DNA of 64,000 nt from DASXYG01 sp036502625 (GCA_036502625.1 DASXYG010000041.1:62001-126000), one strand, 5' to 3'. Counted from the stretch's first letter, positions 42,032-51,403 are shown. Translations and numbers: made by a program. The notes: generated by a model from the sequence alone, not told the origin.

Positions 42032-43180
42032 TCAGCTCAGGCCGCCGCGCTTGACGAGCTGGCGGGCGATGACGTCCTTCTGGATCTCGTTGGTGCCCTC
42101 GCCGACGATCATCAGGGGCGCGTCGCGGAAGTAGCGCTCCACGTCGAACTCCGTGGAGTAGCCGTAGCCGCCGTGGATGCGGACGGCGTTCAGCGCGACC
42201 TCCATGGCGGTCTCCGAGGCGAACAGCTTCGCCATGCCGGCCTCCATGTCCGACCGGTCGCCCGCGTCGAAGCGCTCGGCGGCGTGCCGGACGATCTGCT
42301 GGGACGCGGTGACCTTGGTGGCCATGTCGGCGAGCATGCCGCCGACGGCCTGGTGCTTCCAGATCGGCTTGCCGAAGCTCTCCCGCTGCTGGGCGTACTT
42401 CAGCGCGTCCTCGAACGCCGCGCGCGCCACGCCGACGGCGCGGGACGCGACCTGGATGCGGCCGGTCTCCAGGCCCTTCATCATCTGCCCGAAGCCGTTG
42501 CCCTCGTCCTCGCCGAGCAGCGCGTCGGCGGGCACGCGGCAGTCGTCGAAGACCAGCTCGCAGCTCTCCACGCCCTTGTAGCCGAGCTTCGGCAGGTCGC
42601 GGGAGACGGTGAAGCCGGGGACCTTCTCGACCAGCAGGATGCTGATGCCGCGGTGCGCGGGCGCGGCCTGCGGGTCGGTCTTGCAGAGCAGCGCGACCAG
42701 GTCGGAGCGGCGCGCGTTGGTGATCCACGTCTTCGAGCCGTTGATCACGTAGTCGGCTCCGTCGCGGCGGGCGGTCGTCCGCAGCGCCTGGAGGTCCGAG
42801 CCGCCGCCGGGCTCGGTGAGGGCCATCGTCGCGCGCACCTCGCCGGTGGCCATCCGCGGGAGGTACGTCCGCCGCTGCTCCTCCGTGCCGTAGTTCAGCA
42901 GCAGCTTGGAGACCACCGTGTGGCCGCCCATCGCGCCGGCGAGGCTCATCCAGCCGCGCGACAGCTCCTCGGTGACCTGGGCGTAGCAGGGCGTGGAGAC
43001 CTCGGCCTCGCCGTACGGCTCGGGGATCGCCAGGCCGAAGATGCCCATTGCCTTCATCTGGTCGATGAGCTTCTCGGGGTACGTGTTCGCGTGCTCCAGC
43101 TCGCGTACGACGGGGCGGACCTCGCGGTCCACGAACTCGCGCACGGTCTCGACGATCGCGCGCTCTTCTGCGCTGAGCAT
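42032..43180 (-). CDS. Acyl-CoA dehydrogenase
   Basis: The protein is 382 aa, full family length. It has GLAIPEPYGEAEVSTPCYAQ, the FAD-binding ATMALTEPGGGSDLQALRT, and the C-terminal VRIHGGYGYSTEFDVERYFRDA with catalytic-base region TNEIQKDVIAR. The ATG at 43180 has AGGAG upstream; GTG two codons earlier overlaps it. It directly follows the MmgE/PrpD gene. The alpha-beta dehydrogenation substrate is probably a short or branched acyl-CoA. Confidence 0.94.
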   Translation of the reverse strand: MLSAEERAIVETVREFVDREVRPVVRELEHANTYPEKLIDQMKAMGIFGLAIPEPYGEAEVSTPCYAQVTEELSRGWMSLAGAMGGHTVVSKLLLNYGTEEQRRTYLPRMATGEVRATMALTEPGGGSDLQALRTTARRDGADYVINGSKTWITNARRSDLVALLCKTDPQAAPAHRGISILLVEKVPGFTVSRDLPKLGYKGVESCELVFDDCRVPADALLGEDEGNGFGQMMKGLETGRIQVASRAVGVARAAFEDALKYAQQRESFGKPIWKHQAVGGMLADMATKVTASQQIVRHAAERFDAGDRSDMEAGMAKLFASETAMEVALNAVRIHGGYGYSTEFDVERYFRDAPLMIVGEGTNEIQKDVIARQLVKRGGLS

Positions 43181-43188
43181 GGTCACTC

Positions 43189-44385
43189 CTACGGAAGCTG
43201 CGCACGCAGCAGGTCGGGGGCGTCGGTCCAGGTCAGCGCCGACACGACGGGCGCGAGATCGCCGACGCAGTCGGTGAGCTTGGCGGCCAGCTCGGTGTCC
43301 GTGGGCGGGCGGCCAGGGGAGCCGGGCGGCAGCTTCAGGGTGGTCGTACGGGTCGAGCCGTCGCGCAGCCGTACGCCGACCGTCGCGTCGCCGGCGAGCA
43401 GCCAGTCGCCGCCGTCCTCGGTGGTGACGTCGACCCGCTCGACGAGTTCGCGCGCGGCGTCGCGGCGTACGGCGTCGTCGGTGAACGCGGCGAACCCCGG
43501 GTGCTCATCGAGGACCGCGGCGGCCAGCGCGTACTCCAGGCTGAACTTGCCCTGGAGGCCGGTGTCGGGGCGGTGGTGGATCAGCGGGAGGATCGTGCCC
43601 TCCTGGGTGGTGATCGTGATCCGGTCGACGGAGTCCGGCGTGACGTCGGTGAGGTCGGTGAGGTCGCGCATCGCGGCGATCGGCCGCTGCATCGCGTAGC
43701 AGCAGGGGTAGATCTTGATGGCGAGGCCGCCGGGGACCGCGGGTCCGGAGAGGTCGAGCCGGTCCGCGCGGCCGCCGACCAGCCCGAGCCACTGGTCGAG
43801 CGCGGTGGGGTCGGCGGTGGCGCCCGCGGCGGCCAGCCGGGCGGCGCGCAGGCCCGCGTCGGCGGCGAACCCGACCTGCAGCGACTTCCCCGACGTGCCG
43901 AACGCGCGCTGCACGCCGCCGGCCGCGGGGATGGCCAGCGCCATGGCGCGCGCCACGCCCTCGGCGTCCAGGCCGAGCGCGACGGCGGCGCCGGCCGCGG
44001 CCGCCGGGGCGCCCGCCGTACAGGTCGCGTGCCAGCCGCTGGAGTAGTGGTCCCAGCCGAGCGCCATGCCGAGCCGCGCCATCACCCCGGCCGCGGCGAG
44101 GTAGGCGCGCGCGTCGCCGCCGGCGGCCAGCACGGTCGGCACGCACACCACGCTGATGTGCGTCGTCGACTCCATGTGCAGGTCGTCGAAGTCGAGCACG
44201 TGGCCGAGCGCGGCCCACCGCGCGGCCTCGGGCAGCGACGCGGTCAGCTTCCCGACGGGGTCCTCGCGGGCGGCGAGGGTGACGGCGACGGTGTCGCGCA
44301 GCGAACGGCCGGCGAGCGCCAGGTCGTCCGGCGCGGGGTCCAGCTCGACGGCCCAGCGGGCCAGGTCATCGGCGAGTCCGGTCAC
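43189..44385 (-). CDS. MmgE/PrpD family protein
   Basis: The protein is 398 aa. LADDLARWAVELDP, LDFDDLHMESTTHISVVCVP, GWHATCTAGAPAAAAGAA and KIYPCCYAMQRPI are typical of the MmgE/PrpD fold, which includes 2-methylcitrate dehydratase, immune-responsive gene 1 (cis-aconitate decarboxylase) and related enzymes. The GTG at 44385 has GGAGG upstream. It is 8 bp upstream of an acyl-CoA dehydrogenase gene on the same strand. Its specific reaction is uncertain. Confidence 0.9.
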   Translation of the reverse strand: MTGLADDLARWAVELDPAPDDLALAGRSLRDTVAVTLAAREDPVGKLTASLPEAARWAALGHVLDFDDLHMESTTHISVVCVPTVLAAGGDARAYLAAAGVMARLGMALGWDHYSSGWHATCTAGAPAAAAGAAVALGLDAEGVARAMALAIPAAGGVQRAFGTSGKSLQVGFAADAGLRAARLAAAGATADPTALDQWLGLVGGRADRLDLSGPAVPGGLAIKIYPCCYAMQRPIAAMRDLTDLTDVTPDSVDRITITTQEGTILPLIHHRPDTGLQGKFSLEYALAAAVLDEHPGFAAFTDDAVRRDAARELVERVDVTTEDGGDWLLAGDATVGVRLRDGSTRTTTLKLPPGSPGRPPTDTELAAKLTDCVGDLAPVVSALTWTDAPDLLRAQLP

Positions 44386-44494
44386 GGCGATCCTCCAACG
44401 AGCCGACGGGGATCCGGTGGTCAGATACTGTACGTCAACCAAAATATAAAATACACTCCGCCATGGTCACCCCCGGCTTCGAAGGCAGGAGAGC

Positions 44495-46666
44495 ATGCGC
44501 GCTCACGCGTCCGACGGATCGGCGAACACGGCGGAAGAGCTCACGGGGGCGCTGGTCACCGCGCTCGGCGCCCCCGAGTCGATCGCGATCATCGGAGCGT
44601 CGGACGACCCGGCGAAGCTGTCCGGGCGACCCATCGCGAACCTGCGCAGATGCGGCTACGCGGGGCGCATCCTGCCGATCAACAGCCGCCGGGCCACCGT
44701 GCAGGGGCTGCCCGCGTACGCGTCGCTCGACGCGGCGCCCGGCCCCGTGCACGTGGCGATCATCGCGCTGCCCCAGCCGGCCGTGCCGGACGCGCTGCGC
44801 GCGTGCGCCAAGGCGGGCGTGCCGCTGGCGATCATCTTCGCCAGCGGGTTCGCCGAGGTCGGCGGCGACGGCGTCGCGGCGCAGGAGGAGATCGCGCGGA
44901 TCGCCGGGGAGACCGGCATCCGGGTGCTCGGGCCGAACACGATCGGCGCCGCGGCGCTCGCCACCGGCGCGGCGGCCACGTTCACCACGGCCTTCGACGA
45001 CGCCTCGCAGGACATCGTGCCCGGCTCGGTGGCGCTGGTCAGCCAGTCGGGCGCGCTCGGCGCGTACATGATGAACTCCGCGATGCGCTCCGGCGTCGGC
45101 GTGGGCCACTTCGTGCACACCGGCAACGAGGCCGACCTCACCGTGGCGGAGATCATCGGCCTGCTCGCCGCCGACGTCGGGGTGAACGTCGTGCTGACGT
45201 ACCTGGAGGGCGTGCGCGACCCGGAGACGCTCGCCGCGGCGGCCCGTACGGCGCGGGCGCACGACACCCCGATCGTGGCCATGAAGGTCGGGCGGTCCGC
45301 CGCGGGGGCGCGCGCGGCCGTGTCCCACACCGGGGCGCTGACCGGCGCCGACGACGTCGCGGACGCGGCGCTGCGGCGGCTGGGCATCCCGCGCGTCGAG
45401 GGGCTGAAGGAGCTGGTGGACGCCGGGCGGATCTTCGCGGCCGGGCGGCGCACGCGCGGCGACCGGCTCTCGGTGCTCGGCGTCTCCGGCGGCGCGGGCA
45501 TCCTCATCTCCGACCTGTGCGCCGACCACGGCGTGGCGATGACGCCGTGGGAGCCGGAGTGGCGGGCGAAGATGGCCGCGGTGATCCCGTCGTACGGGTC
45601 GGCGGTCAACCCGATCGACGTCACGGCCAGCATGGTCAGCGACACGGGGCTGTTCGCCGACGCGCTGGACATCACCGTGGACCACCCCGGAACCGACATG
45701 GTGATGGTGTTCGTCGGCAACGCGGAGAGCTGCGAGGACGAGTTCATCGCGACGGTCGACGCGGCGTACCGGCGCACCGATAAGCCGATCATCGTGGTGT
45801 GGACGGGCGGCAACGACCGGGCGCTGAAGCGGCTGGCCGGGCTCGGCATCCCGGCGTTCGACGACCCGGGGCGCGCGGTGCGTGCGGTGTCGCTGCTGGT
45901 CCGCTACGCGGAGATGCGGGGGCGGCCGATCGACCCTCCGGCGGGCGCGGCGCCCGAGGGAGCGTCCCGTACGGCGCGCGAGCTGATCGCGGCGGCGCGG
46001 GCGGAGGGGCATCTGCGGCTTGACGAGGTCGCCGGGAAGCGGCTGCTCGCCGCGTACGGCATACCGGCCGTCGAGGAGCGCGCCGTGGACACGCCGGAAG
46101 AGGCGGTCGCGGCGGCCGGTGAGCTGGGGTTCCCGGTGGCGGTGAAGGCGCTGTCGCCGGCGCTGGCGCACAAGACCGAGCTGGGCTGCGTACGGCTCGG
46201 GCTCGGGGACGCGGACGCGGTGGCGGCGGGCGCGCGCGAGGTGCTGGCCGCCGCTTCCGCCGGGGGCGTCGCGGGCGCGCGGCTGGTCGTGCAGCGGATG
46301 GTGTCCGGGCTTGAGCTGGTCGCCGGGGTCGGTGTCGATCCGGTCTTCGGGCCGCAGGTCGTGGTGGGGCTGGGCGGGGTGCTGGTGGAGGTCCTGCGGG
46401 ACCGGGCGCTCGCGCCCGCGCCGTTCGGCGTGGACGAGGCGCGGCGCATGCTGGGGAGCCTGCGCGCGGCCGCGATGCTGGACGGGGTGCGCGGCGGCGC
46501 GGCGCGGGACACCGGGGCGGTCGCGGACCTGCTGGCGCGGCTCTCCGTCCTGGCCGCCGACCTCGCGGACGAGATCGCCGAGATCGACGCCAACCCGGTG
46601 ATGGTGGGCGCGGAGGGCGACGGCGCGGTGGTCGCGGACGCACTGGTCGTGCTGCGCGACCGCTGA
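44495..46666 (+). CDS. ADP-forming acetate/acyl-CoA synthetase family protein (fused alpha-beta)
   Basis: The protein is 723 aa. The CoA-binding domain begins IAIIGASDDPAKLSGRPIANL; the ligase-CoA domain contains VALVSQSGALGAYMM and the phospho-His motif VSHTGALTGADDV. A C-terminal ATP-grasp domain (about 490-720) has GFPVAVKALSPALAHKTELG. The fused form is the AcdA-AcdB acyl-CoA ligase that interconverts acyl-CoA + ADP + Pi with acid + CoA + ATP. The start has GGCAGGAGAGC. It is divergent from the MmgE/PrpD operon; AT-rich TATAAAAT at 44445-44452 may be its -10 region. Confidence 0.93.
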   Translation: MRAHASDGSANTAEELTGALVTALGAPESIAIIGASDDPAKLSGRPIANLRRCGYAGRILPINSRRATVQGLPAYASLDAAPGPVHVAIIALPQPAVPDALRACAKAGVPLAIIFASGFAEVGGDGVAAQEEIARIAGETGIRVLGPNTIGAAALATGAAATFTTAFDDASQDIVPGSVALVSQSGALGAYMMNSAMRSGVGVGHFVHTGNEADLTVAEIIGLLAADVGVNVVLTYLEGVRDPETLAAAARTARAHDTPIVAMKVGRSAAGARAAVSHTGALTGADDVADAALRRLGIPRVEGLKELVDAGRIFAAGRRTRGDRLSVLGVSGGAGILISDLCADHGVAMTPWEPEWRAKMAAVIPSYGSAVNPIDVTASMVSDTGLFADALDITVDHPGTDMVMVFVGNAESCEDEFIATVDAAYRRTDKPIIVVWTGGNDRALKRLAGLGIPAFDDPGRAVRAVSLLVRYAEMRGRPIDPPAGAAPEGASRTARELIAAARAEGHLRLDEVAGKRLLAAYGIPAVEERAVDTPEEAVAAAGELGFPVAVKALSPALAHKTELGCVRLGLGDADAVAAGAREVLAAASAGGVAGARLVVQRMVSGLELVAGVGVDPVFGPQVVVGLGGVLVEVLRDRALAPAPFGVDEARRMLGSLRAAAMLDGVRGGAARDTGAVADLLARLSVLAADLADEIAEIDANPVMVGAEGDGAVVADALVVLRDR

Positions 46667-46682
46667 CCCCGCCGAACCGCGC

Positions 46683-47291
46683 TCAGGCCGCCCAGTTGGG
46701 GTCGCGGCCCAGGTAGCCGAGGAGCGCCGCGACCGGGTCCGGCGCGGCGGTGACGACCGGGCCGTACGCGCCGTACGCCCGCAGGGGTTCGACGATCTCC
46801 TGCGCCACGGTGAGCAGGAACCCGGCGAGGTCCGGGGTGAGCGGCGATGGGTTGCCGGTGGCCACGGCGATGTCCCACGCGTGGACGGCGGCGTCGAGCG
46901 CGTCGGCGCCGGCGGCGAGCCAGGCGGGCAGCGGGCCCTGCGGGAGCGGGTTCGGGACGTCCGCGGCGTCGTCGGCAACGGCGGCCCAGGCGGCGGCGTT
47001 CGCCGTGAGCGCCTGGCCGAGGGCGGCCGCAGGGTCGGCGCCGAGGTCGCCGGAGGGCTGGAAGGGGTTCCAGGACGGGCCGTCGCCGCCGGTGAGGGCG
47101 GCGGTGTAGGCGATCTGGTCGCCCAGCGCGTGGTGCAGCACCTGCGCGACGTTCCACTCCGCGCACGGGGTCGCGCGCCGCCACGCGTCGACCGGGACGC
47201 CGCCGACGGCCTCGCGCAGGAGGCGGTGTGCCTCCGCGAGGGCGGGGCGCCAGGTGAGGGACGTGGTGGTGGGGGTGTGGGTCTCGGGCAT
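46683..47291 (-). CDS. Mycothiol-dependent maleylpyruvate isomerase-like (DinB-like, TIGR03086) protein
   Basis: The protein is 202 aa. ATPCAEWNVAQVLHHALGDQ with conserved Trp-His, followed by DALDAAVHAWDIAVATGNP, gives the histidine triad of the DinB/MDMPI N-terminal fold. Actinobacterial members use mycothiol or bind metal, and roles range from maleylpyruvate isomerase to detoxification. It is divergent from a TetR gene whose operators cover its promoter. Confidence 0.88.
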   Translation of the reverse strand: MPETHTPTTTSLTWRPALAEAHRLLREAVGGVPVDAWRRATPCAEWNVAQVLHHALGDQIAYTAALTGGDGPSWNPFQPSGDLGADPAAALGQALTANAAAWAAVADDAADVPNPLPQGPLPAWLAAGADALDAAVHAWDIAVATGNPSPLTPDLAGFLLTVAQEIVEPLRAYGAYGPVVTAAPDPVAALLGYLGRDPNWAA

Positions 47292-47319
47292 GGTGTGGGC
47301 TCCTCGGGTCGAGTGGTTC

Positions 47320-47368
47320 GGAACGGATCGTTCTGTTCCGATATTAACAGAACGGAGCGATCCGTTCC
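47320..47368. promoter_or_regulatory. Nested inverted repeats (probable TetR operator)
   Basis: Outer arms GGAACGGATCG and CGATCCGTTCC and inner arms TTCTGTT/AACAGAA surround an AT-rich centre (CCGATATT). The site fills most of the 94-bp gap between the divergent DinB-like and TetR genes. Confidence 0.7.
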
Positions 47369-47385
47369 ACTGCTAATCTCGGGGT

Positions 47386-48018
47386 GTGCCTGGACGTGAT
47401 GCGAGTGGTGGGCGGCCCGGGCGGCGGCCGCACAGTGACGAGGCGATTCTCGACGCGGCGCGTGAGGTGTTCCTCGCCGATCCGTCCGCGCCGGTCGCGG
47501 CCGTCGCGAAGCGCGCCGGGGTGGGCATCAGCGCGCTCTACCGGCGGCATTCGAGCAAGGAGGAGCTGCTGCGGCGGCTGTGCCACGACGGGCTGCGCCG
47601 CTACCTCGACGAGGCGGCAGAGGCGCTCGACGCGTCCGACGGGTGGGCCGGGTTCGTGGGGTTCCTGGAGCGCGTGGTGGCCGCGGACGTGCACGCGCTG
47701 ACCGTGCGGCTGGCCGGGTCGTTCACACCGACCGCGCAGATGCGCGCCGACGCTGTGCGCAGCGGGGAGCTGACGTCCGAGCTGGTCAAGCGGGCGCGCG
47801 CGTCCGGGCGGCTGCGCGGCGACGTGGTCACCGAGGATGTGGGGTTCCTGCTGGAGCTGTGCGCGGCCGTACGGGTGCCGGATGCGGAGCGGACCGCCGA
47901 GCTGCGCAGCCGCTACCTCGCGCTGCTGGTGGCCGGGCTGGAGAAGGGGAAGGGCGGGCGGCTGCCGGGGCCGCCGCCGGACGGCACGGAGTACGGGAAC
48001 CGGTGGCGCCGTAGGTAA
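47386..48018 (+). CDS. TetR/AcrR family transcriptional regulator
   Basis: The protein is 210 aa. The HTH (about 20-62) includes PVAAVAKRAGVGISALYRRH and SSKEELLRRL; the C-terminal domain resembles SbtR_C-type (ADVHALTVRLAGSFTPTAQM). It starts at GTG 47386, 17 bp after the palindromic operators. It is expected to repress itself and the divergent DinB-like gene. Confidence 0.92.
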   Translation: MPGRDASGGRPGRRPHSDEAILDAAREVFLADPSAPVAAVAKRAGVGISALYRRHSSKEELLRRLCHDGLRRYLDEAAEALDASDGWAGFVGFLERVVAADVHALTVRLAGSFTPTAQMRADAVRSGELTSELVKRARASGRLRGDVVTEDVGFLLELCAAVRVPDAERTAELRSRYLALLVAGLEKGKGGRLPGPPPDGTEYGNRWRRR

Positions 48019-48055
48019 GGCCCCGGTGGCGCGTCGGGTGGCGTGCCGGGCGGGG

Positions 48056-48760
48056 TTACTTGGCGGGGTCGTCGTCCCACATGCCGCGGCCGGCCAGATG
48101 GGTGACGAGGAGTTCGCCGGCGTGGGTGATGTGCTGGTGCATGGTGGCGCGGGCCTTTTCCGCGTCGCTTTCGCGGAGGGCCTCGATGATCGTGTGGTGT
48201 TCGCCGACCGAGGCGTCCTGCCAGCCGTGGATGGTGGCGAAGAAGCGGCGGGGGGCGTAGCGGACGACCGTGCCGAGGATCCAGGCCAGCTTGGCGGAGT
48301 CGGCGGTGAGGTTGATCGTGCGGTGGAAGGCGAAGTTCAGCTCTTCGACCTCGTCGGCGGCCTTGCGCTTGGCGGCCTTCTCCAGGCGCTCCTGGAGGTC
48401 GGCCAGCTTCTCGACGACCTCGGCGCTGCTGCGCTCGGACGCCCGCGCGGTCAGCTCCGCGGCGACGTCGGCCTGCACACGGAAGAGGTCTTCGACGTCC
48501 TGCCTGCTCAGCGGCGCGACGGTGAACCCGCGGCGCGCTTCGAGGTTGACGAAGCCCTCGCCGCGCAGGGAGAGCATCGCCTCGCGGACCGGGGTGACGC
48601 TCACGCCGAGCTCGTCGGCGATGTGCTCCAGGCGCAGGAACTCGCCCTGTCGTACCTCACCGGACATGATGAGGTCGCGGACGTACGAGCTCACCTCGTC
48701 GCTGAGCTGCGGACGCCGCCGGCTGCGGAACTCGGCCGCGCCCTTCGTGCGTACTGGCAT
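48056..48760 (-). CDS. GntR family transcriptional regulator (FCD subfamily)
   Basis: The protein is 234 aa. The winged HTH (about 20-88) contains LRLEHIADELGVSVTPVREA; the FCD domain has ELNFAFHRTINLTADSAKLA and GEHHTIIEALRESDAEKARA with metal-binding His residues. It is the only GntR regulator in the acyl-CoA catabolic region and could bind the shared GATATACGATC sites (53933, 56953). The 156-bp divergent gap holds an AT-rich stretch (CATATATTATG) fit for a promoter/operator. Confidence 0.92.
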   Translation of the reverse strand: MPVRTKGAAEFRSRRRPQLSDEVSSYVRDLIMSGEVRQGEFLRLEHIADELGVSVTPVREAMLSLRGEGFVNLEARRGFTVAPLSRQDVEDLFRVQADVAAELTARASERSSAEVVEKLADLQERLEKAAKRKAADEVEELNFAFHRTINLTADSAKLAWILGTVVRYAPRRFFATIHGWQDASVGEHHTIIEALRESDAEKARATMHQHITHAGELLVTHLAGRGMWDDDPAK

Positions 48761-48916
48761 CTGCCCGCGGTCCTCTCGTCGTACCTGGCCGTCATCCTAG
48801 AAGGCGCGGGGGGCGGACCTCCGCCGAACGCGGCCCCGCTTCCCACCCCCGGCCCGATCATGATACTTGTGCTTCATATATTATGTGCGGACCCCGGGAG
48901 TGAAAAGAGGTCGCGG

Positions 48917-49363
48917 ATGCGTCCGGATCCACTGAGCGCGCCGAAAGCCGCGACCAACGCGTTCCGCGACCTGCTCGGCATCGAGGTGGAGCGGCAGGAG
49001 CCCGACGGGTCGCGCGTGGTGATCCGCCGCATCGGTGACGAGCTCAGGCAGAGCCGCGGGTTCGTCCACGGCGGGGTGTACGCCACGATCATCGACGCCG
49101 CGATCGGCGAGGTGGTGCACGCCTAGCTCGGCGAGGGCGGCTCGGCGGTGACCATCGAGCTCAACCTGAACCTGATGCGCGCCGTGGCCGACGGCGGGCT
49201 GACCGCGTACGGCCAGGTCATCCACGCCACTGGCACGCTCGTCGTGGGCACAGCCGACGTGCGCGACGACCACGGCGAGCTGGTGGCGTCCGGACGCGGT
49301 ACGTTCCGCGTGCGCCGGCCCGATCGGCCCGGCCGTTCCGACAAGGAGGGACTGGAACCGTGA
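48917..49363 (+). pseudogene. PaaI-type hotdog thioesterase gene interrupted by an in-frame TAG
   Basis: The hotdog-fold thioesterase reads LLGIEVERQEPDGSRVVIRR and SRGFVHGGVYATIIDAAIGE up to a TAG at 49124-49126. It then continues in the same frame as LGEGGSAVTIELNLNLMRAV and GRGTFRVRR to a TGA that overlaps the GTG of the acyl-CoA dehydrogenase gene. Joined, it is about 148 codons, the usual PaaI length. The two halves together form the normal domain, so one nonsense substitution (or a sequencing error) splits an otherwise intact gene. Re-initiation at GTG 49148 would yield only the C-terminal half. Confidence 0.85.
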
Positions 49364-50505
49364 ACCCGTCCGACTTCGCCGACGTCCTCGCCGAGGTGCG
49401 GCGCTTCGTGCGTACGGAGCTCGTGCCGCGCGAGGCCGAGATCGACGCCGAGGACACGATGCCCGAGACGCTGCGCGCCCAGGCGGCCGCGATGGGGCTG
49501 TTCGGGTTCGCGCTGCCGGAGGAGTACGGCGGCCTCGGCCTCAGCATGGCCGAGGAGGTCGAGCTGGTCTTCGAGCTGACGTACGGCGCGCCCGCGTTCC
49601 GGTCCATGTTCGGCACGAACAACGGGCTCGCCGGACAGATCCTCGTGATGGCCGGCACCGAGGAGCAGAAGGCGGCGTACCTCCCCGGCATCGCGTCCGG
49701 GGAGATCATCGCGTCGTTCGGGCTGACCGAGCCGGACGCCGGGTCCGATCCCTCGACGATGACCACGCGCGCGGTCCGCGAGGGCGACGCGTACGTCATC
49801 AACGGCACCAAGCGGTTCATCACCAACGCGCCGAGCGCCGACCTGATCATGGTGTTCGCGCGGGTGGGCGACGACGGCGCCGGCGGCTCGGGCATCTCGG
49901 TGTTCGCCGTGCCGACGGGCACACCCGGGCTGACCGTGGGCCCGAAGGACGCCAAGATGGGCCAGGGCGGGAGCGTGACGTCCGAGGTGTACCTCAATGA
50001 CGTGCGCGTCGGGGCGGACACCGTTGTGGGCGGCGACGACGGCTTCAAGATCGCCATGCGCTCGCTGTCGCGCGGCCGGCTGCACGTCGCGGCGGTCTGC
50101 ACGGGCATGATGCGGCGGCTGGTCGACGAATCGGTGGCGTTCGCGGCCGAGCGGCGGCAGAGCGGCCACCCGATCGCCGACTTCCAGCTCGTGCAGGCGA
50201 TGATCGCCGACTCCGCGACCGAGCTGTACGCCGCGGAGGCGATGGTGCGGCAGGCCGCGAAGGAGTACGACGCGGGCACCGACACCCGCCTCGCCCCCGC
50301 CATGGTCAAGTACTTCACCAGCGAGGCCGTGGGCCGCGTCGCCGACCGCGCCGTGCAGATCCACGGCGGCATGGGCTACATGCGCGGCGTGCCCGTCGAG
50401 CGGCTGTACCGCGACGCCCGCCTGTTCCGCATTTACGAGGGCACCAGCCAGATCCAGCAGTTGATCATCGGCAGGGGCGTCGTACGCGCCCGCAAGCCGT
50501 CCTGA
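49360..50505 (+). CDS. Acyl-CoA dehydrogenase
   Basis: The protein is 381 aa. It has FGFALPEEYGGLGLSMAEEV, IASFGLTEPDAGSDPSTMTT, FITNAPSADLIMVFARV and the C-terminal QIHGGMGYMRGVPVERLYRD with EGTSQIQQLIIGR. It is a full-length, FAD-dependent enzyme. GTG at 49360 overlaps the thioesterase stop, with AAGGAGGG upstream. It is convergent with the hydratase/lyase/thiolase operon. Confidence 0.94.
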   Translation: MNPSDFADVLAEVRRFVRTELVPREAEIDAEDTMPETLRAQAAAMGLFGFALPEEYGGLGLSMAEEVELVFELTYGAPAFRSMFGTNNGLAGQILVMAGTEEQKAAYLPGIASGEIIASFGLTEPDAGSDPSTMTTRAVREGDAYVINGTKRFITNAPSADLIMVFARVGDDGAGGSGISVFAVPTGTPGLTVGPKDAKMGQGGSVTSEVYLNDVRVGADTVVGGDDGFKIAMRSLSRGRLHVAAVCTGMMRRLVDESVAFAAERRQSGHPIADFQLVQAMIADSATELYAAEAMVRQAAKEYDAGTDTRLAPAMVKYFTSEAVGRVADRAVQIHGGMGYMRGVPVERLYRDARLFRIYEGTSQIQQLIIGRGVVRARKPS

Positions 50506-50518
50506 CGTAGACCGCCGG

Positions 50519-51403
50519 TCAGCCCAGCTCGATCTCCGCGGTGACGGCCTTGGGGGTGGTGGCCGTACGGGCGGCCAGCGTGGCGTGGTCGCCGTCGCGG
50601 TGGCCCTCGTACGTGATGCGCTCGCCGGCGAACATGGGGCGGCGGGCGCGGAAGGCGAACGTGCGAACCGGGGCGCCGGCGCGGCGTGGCAGCTCCAACA
50701 GGGCCAGGGCCGTCAGCGGGCCGTGCACGACCAGGCCGGGGAAGCCCTCGACGGCGGTGACGTACGGCTGGTCGTAGTGGATGCGGTGGCTGTTGTACGT
50801 CAGCGCGCTGAAGCGGAACAGCAGCGCGGGGCCGGGGGTCAGCGACCAGGTCCAGTCCGGGGCCGGGCCGTCGGGCTCGGCGGGCTTGGCGTCGGGCTTG
50901 GCGTCGGGCTTGGGTTCCGGGGGCGTCGCGGGGTCCTGGCGGTAGACGATGTCCTGTTCCTCGACGCAGAGGAGGGTGTCGCCGTCGGTGAAGCGGTACT
51001 CGGAGGTGACGAACAGCATCGGGCCCGAACGGCCCTCGGTGTAGCGGACGCCGGTGACCTGGGCCGTACGGGTGACCTCCGCGCCGACGCGCAGCGGTGC
51101 GTGCACGGTGAGGCGGCCGCCGGCGAACATGCGGCGGCGGCGCGGGTAGTCCGGCAGCAGCGTGCCGTGCGCCGGGTGGCCGTCCTCGCCCAGCTCCGCC
51201 TGGGCCGGGCGGTCGAGGAAGTGCAGCCAGTGCCACAGCGGCGGCAGCGGGTCGCCGTCGGCGGCCACGGGGCTCGGCTGGTCGAACACCCCGGCCAAGG
51301 CGGCCGACGGGAGCGCGGTGATCGGCTCCCGTACGGTCTCCCGCTCCGGACGCCAGGTGTTCGCGACGCGGCGCAGCGTCGCGACCGCGCCGTCCTCGCT
51401 CAT
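50519..51403 (-). CDS. MaoC/HTD2-like hydratase (itaconyl-/mesaconyl-CoA hydratase type)
   Basis: The protein is 294 aa with two hotdog halves. The first resembles FAS1-like dehydratases (PLWHWLHFLDRPAQAELGED); the second has the hydratase-2 motif NSHRIHYDQPYVTAVEGFPG and VVHGPLTALALLELPRR. A KPDAKPDAKPAE linker lies between. The FDQPSPVAADGDPLPPLWHW N-terminus is characteristic of the family containing itaconyl-CoA and mesaconyl-C4-CoA hydratases. It is coupled (ATGA) to a CitE-type lyase gene, the enzyme that would use its product. Confidence 0.88.
   Translation of the reverse strand: MSEDGAVATLRRVANTWRPERETVREPITALPSAALAGVFDQPSPVAADGDPLPPLWHWLHFLDRPAQAELGEDGHPAHGTLLPDYPRRRRMFAGGRLTVHAPLRVGAEVTRTAQVTGVRYTEGRSGPMLFVTSEYRFTDGDTLLCVEEQDIVYRQDPATPPEPKPDAKPDAKPAEPDGPAPDWTWSLTPGPALLFRFSALTYNSHRIHYDQPYVTAVEGFPGLVVHGPLTALALLELPRRAGAPVRTFAFRARRPMFAGERITYEGHRDGDHATLAARTATTPKAVTAEIELG

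Noticed and set aside
50870..50930. Short tandem repeat encoding KPDAKPDAK
   Set aside because: It is a linker repeat inside the MaoC-type hydratase, of only a few units; no independent feature.
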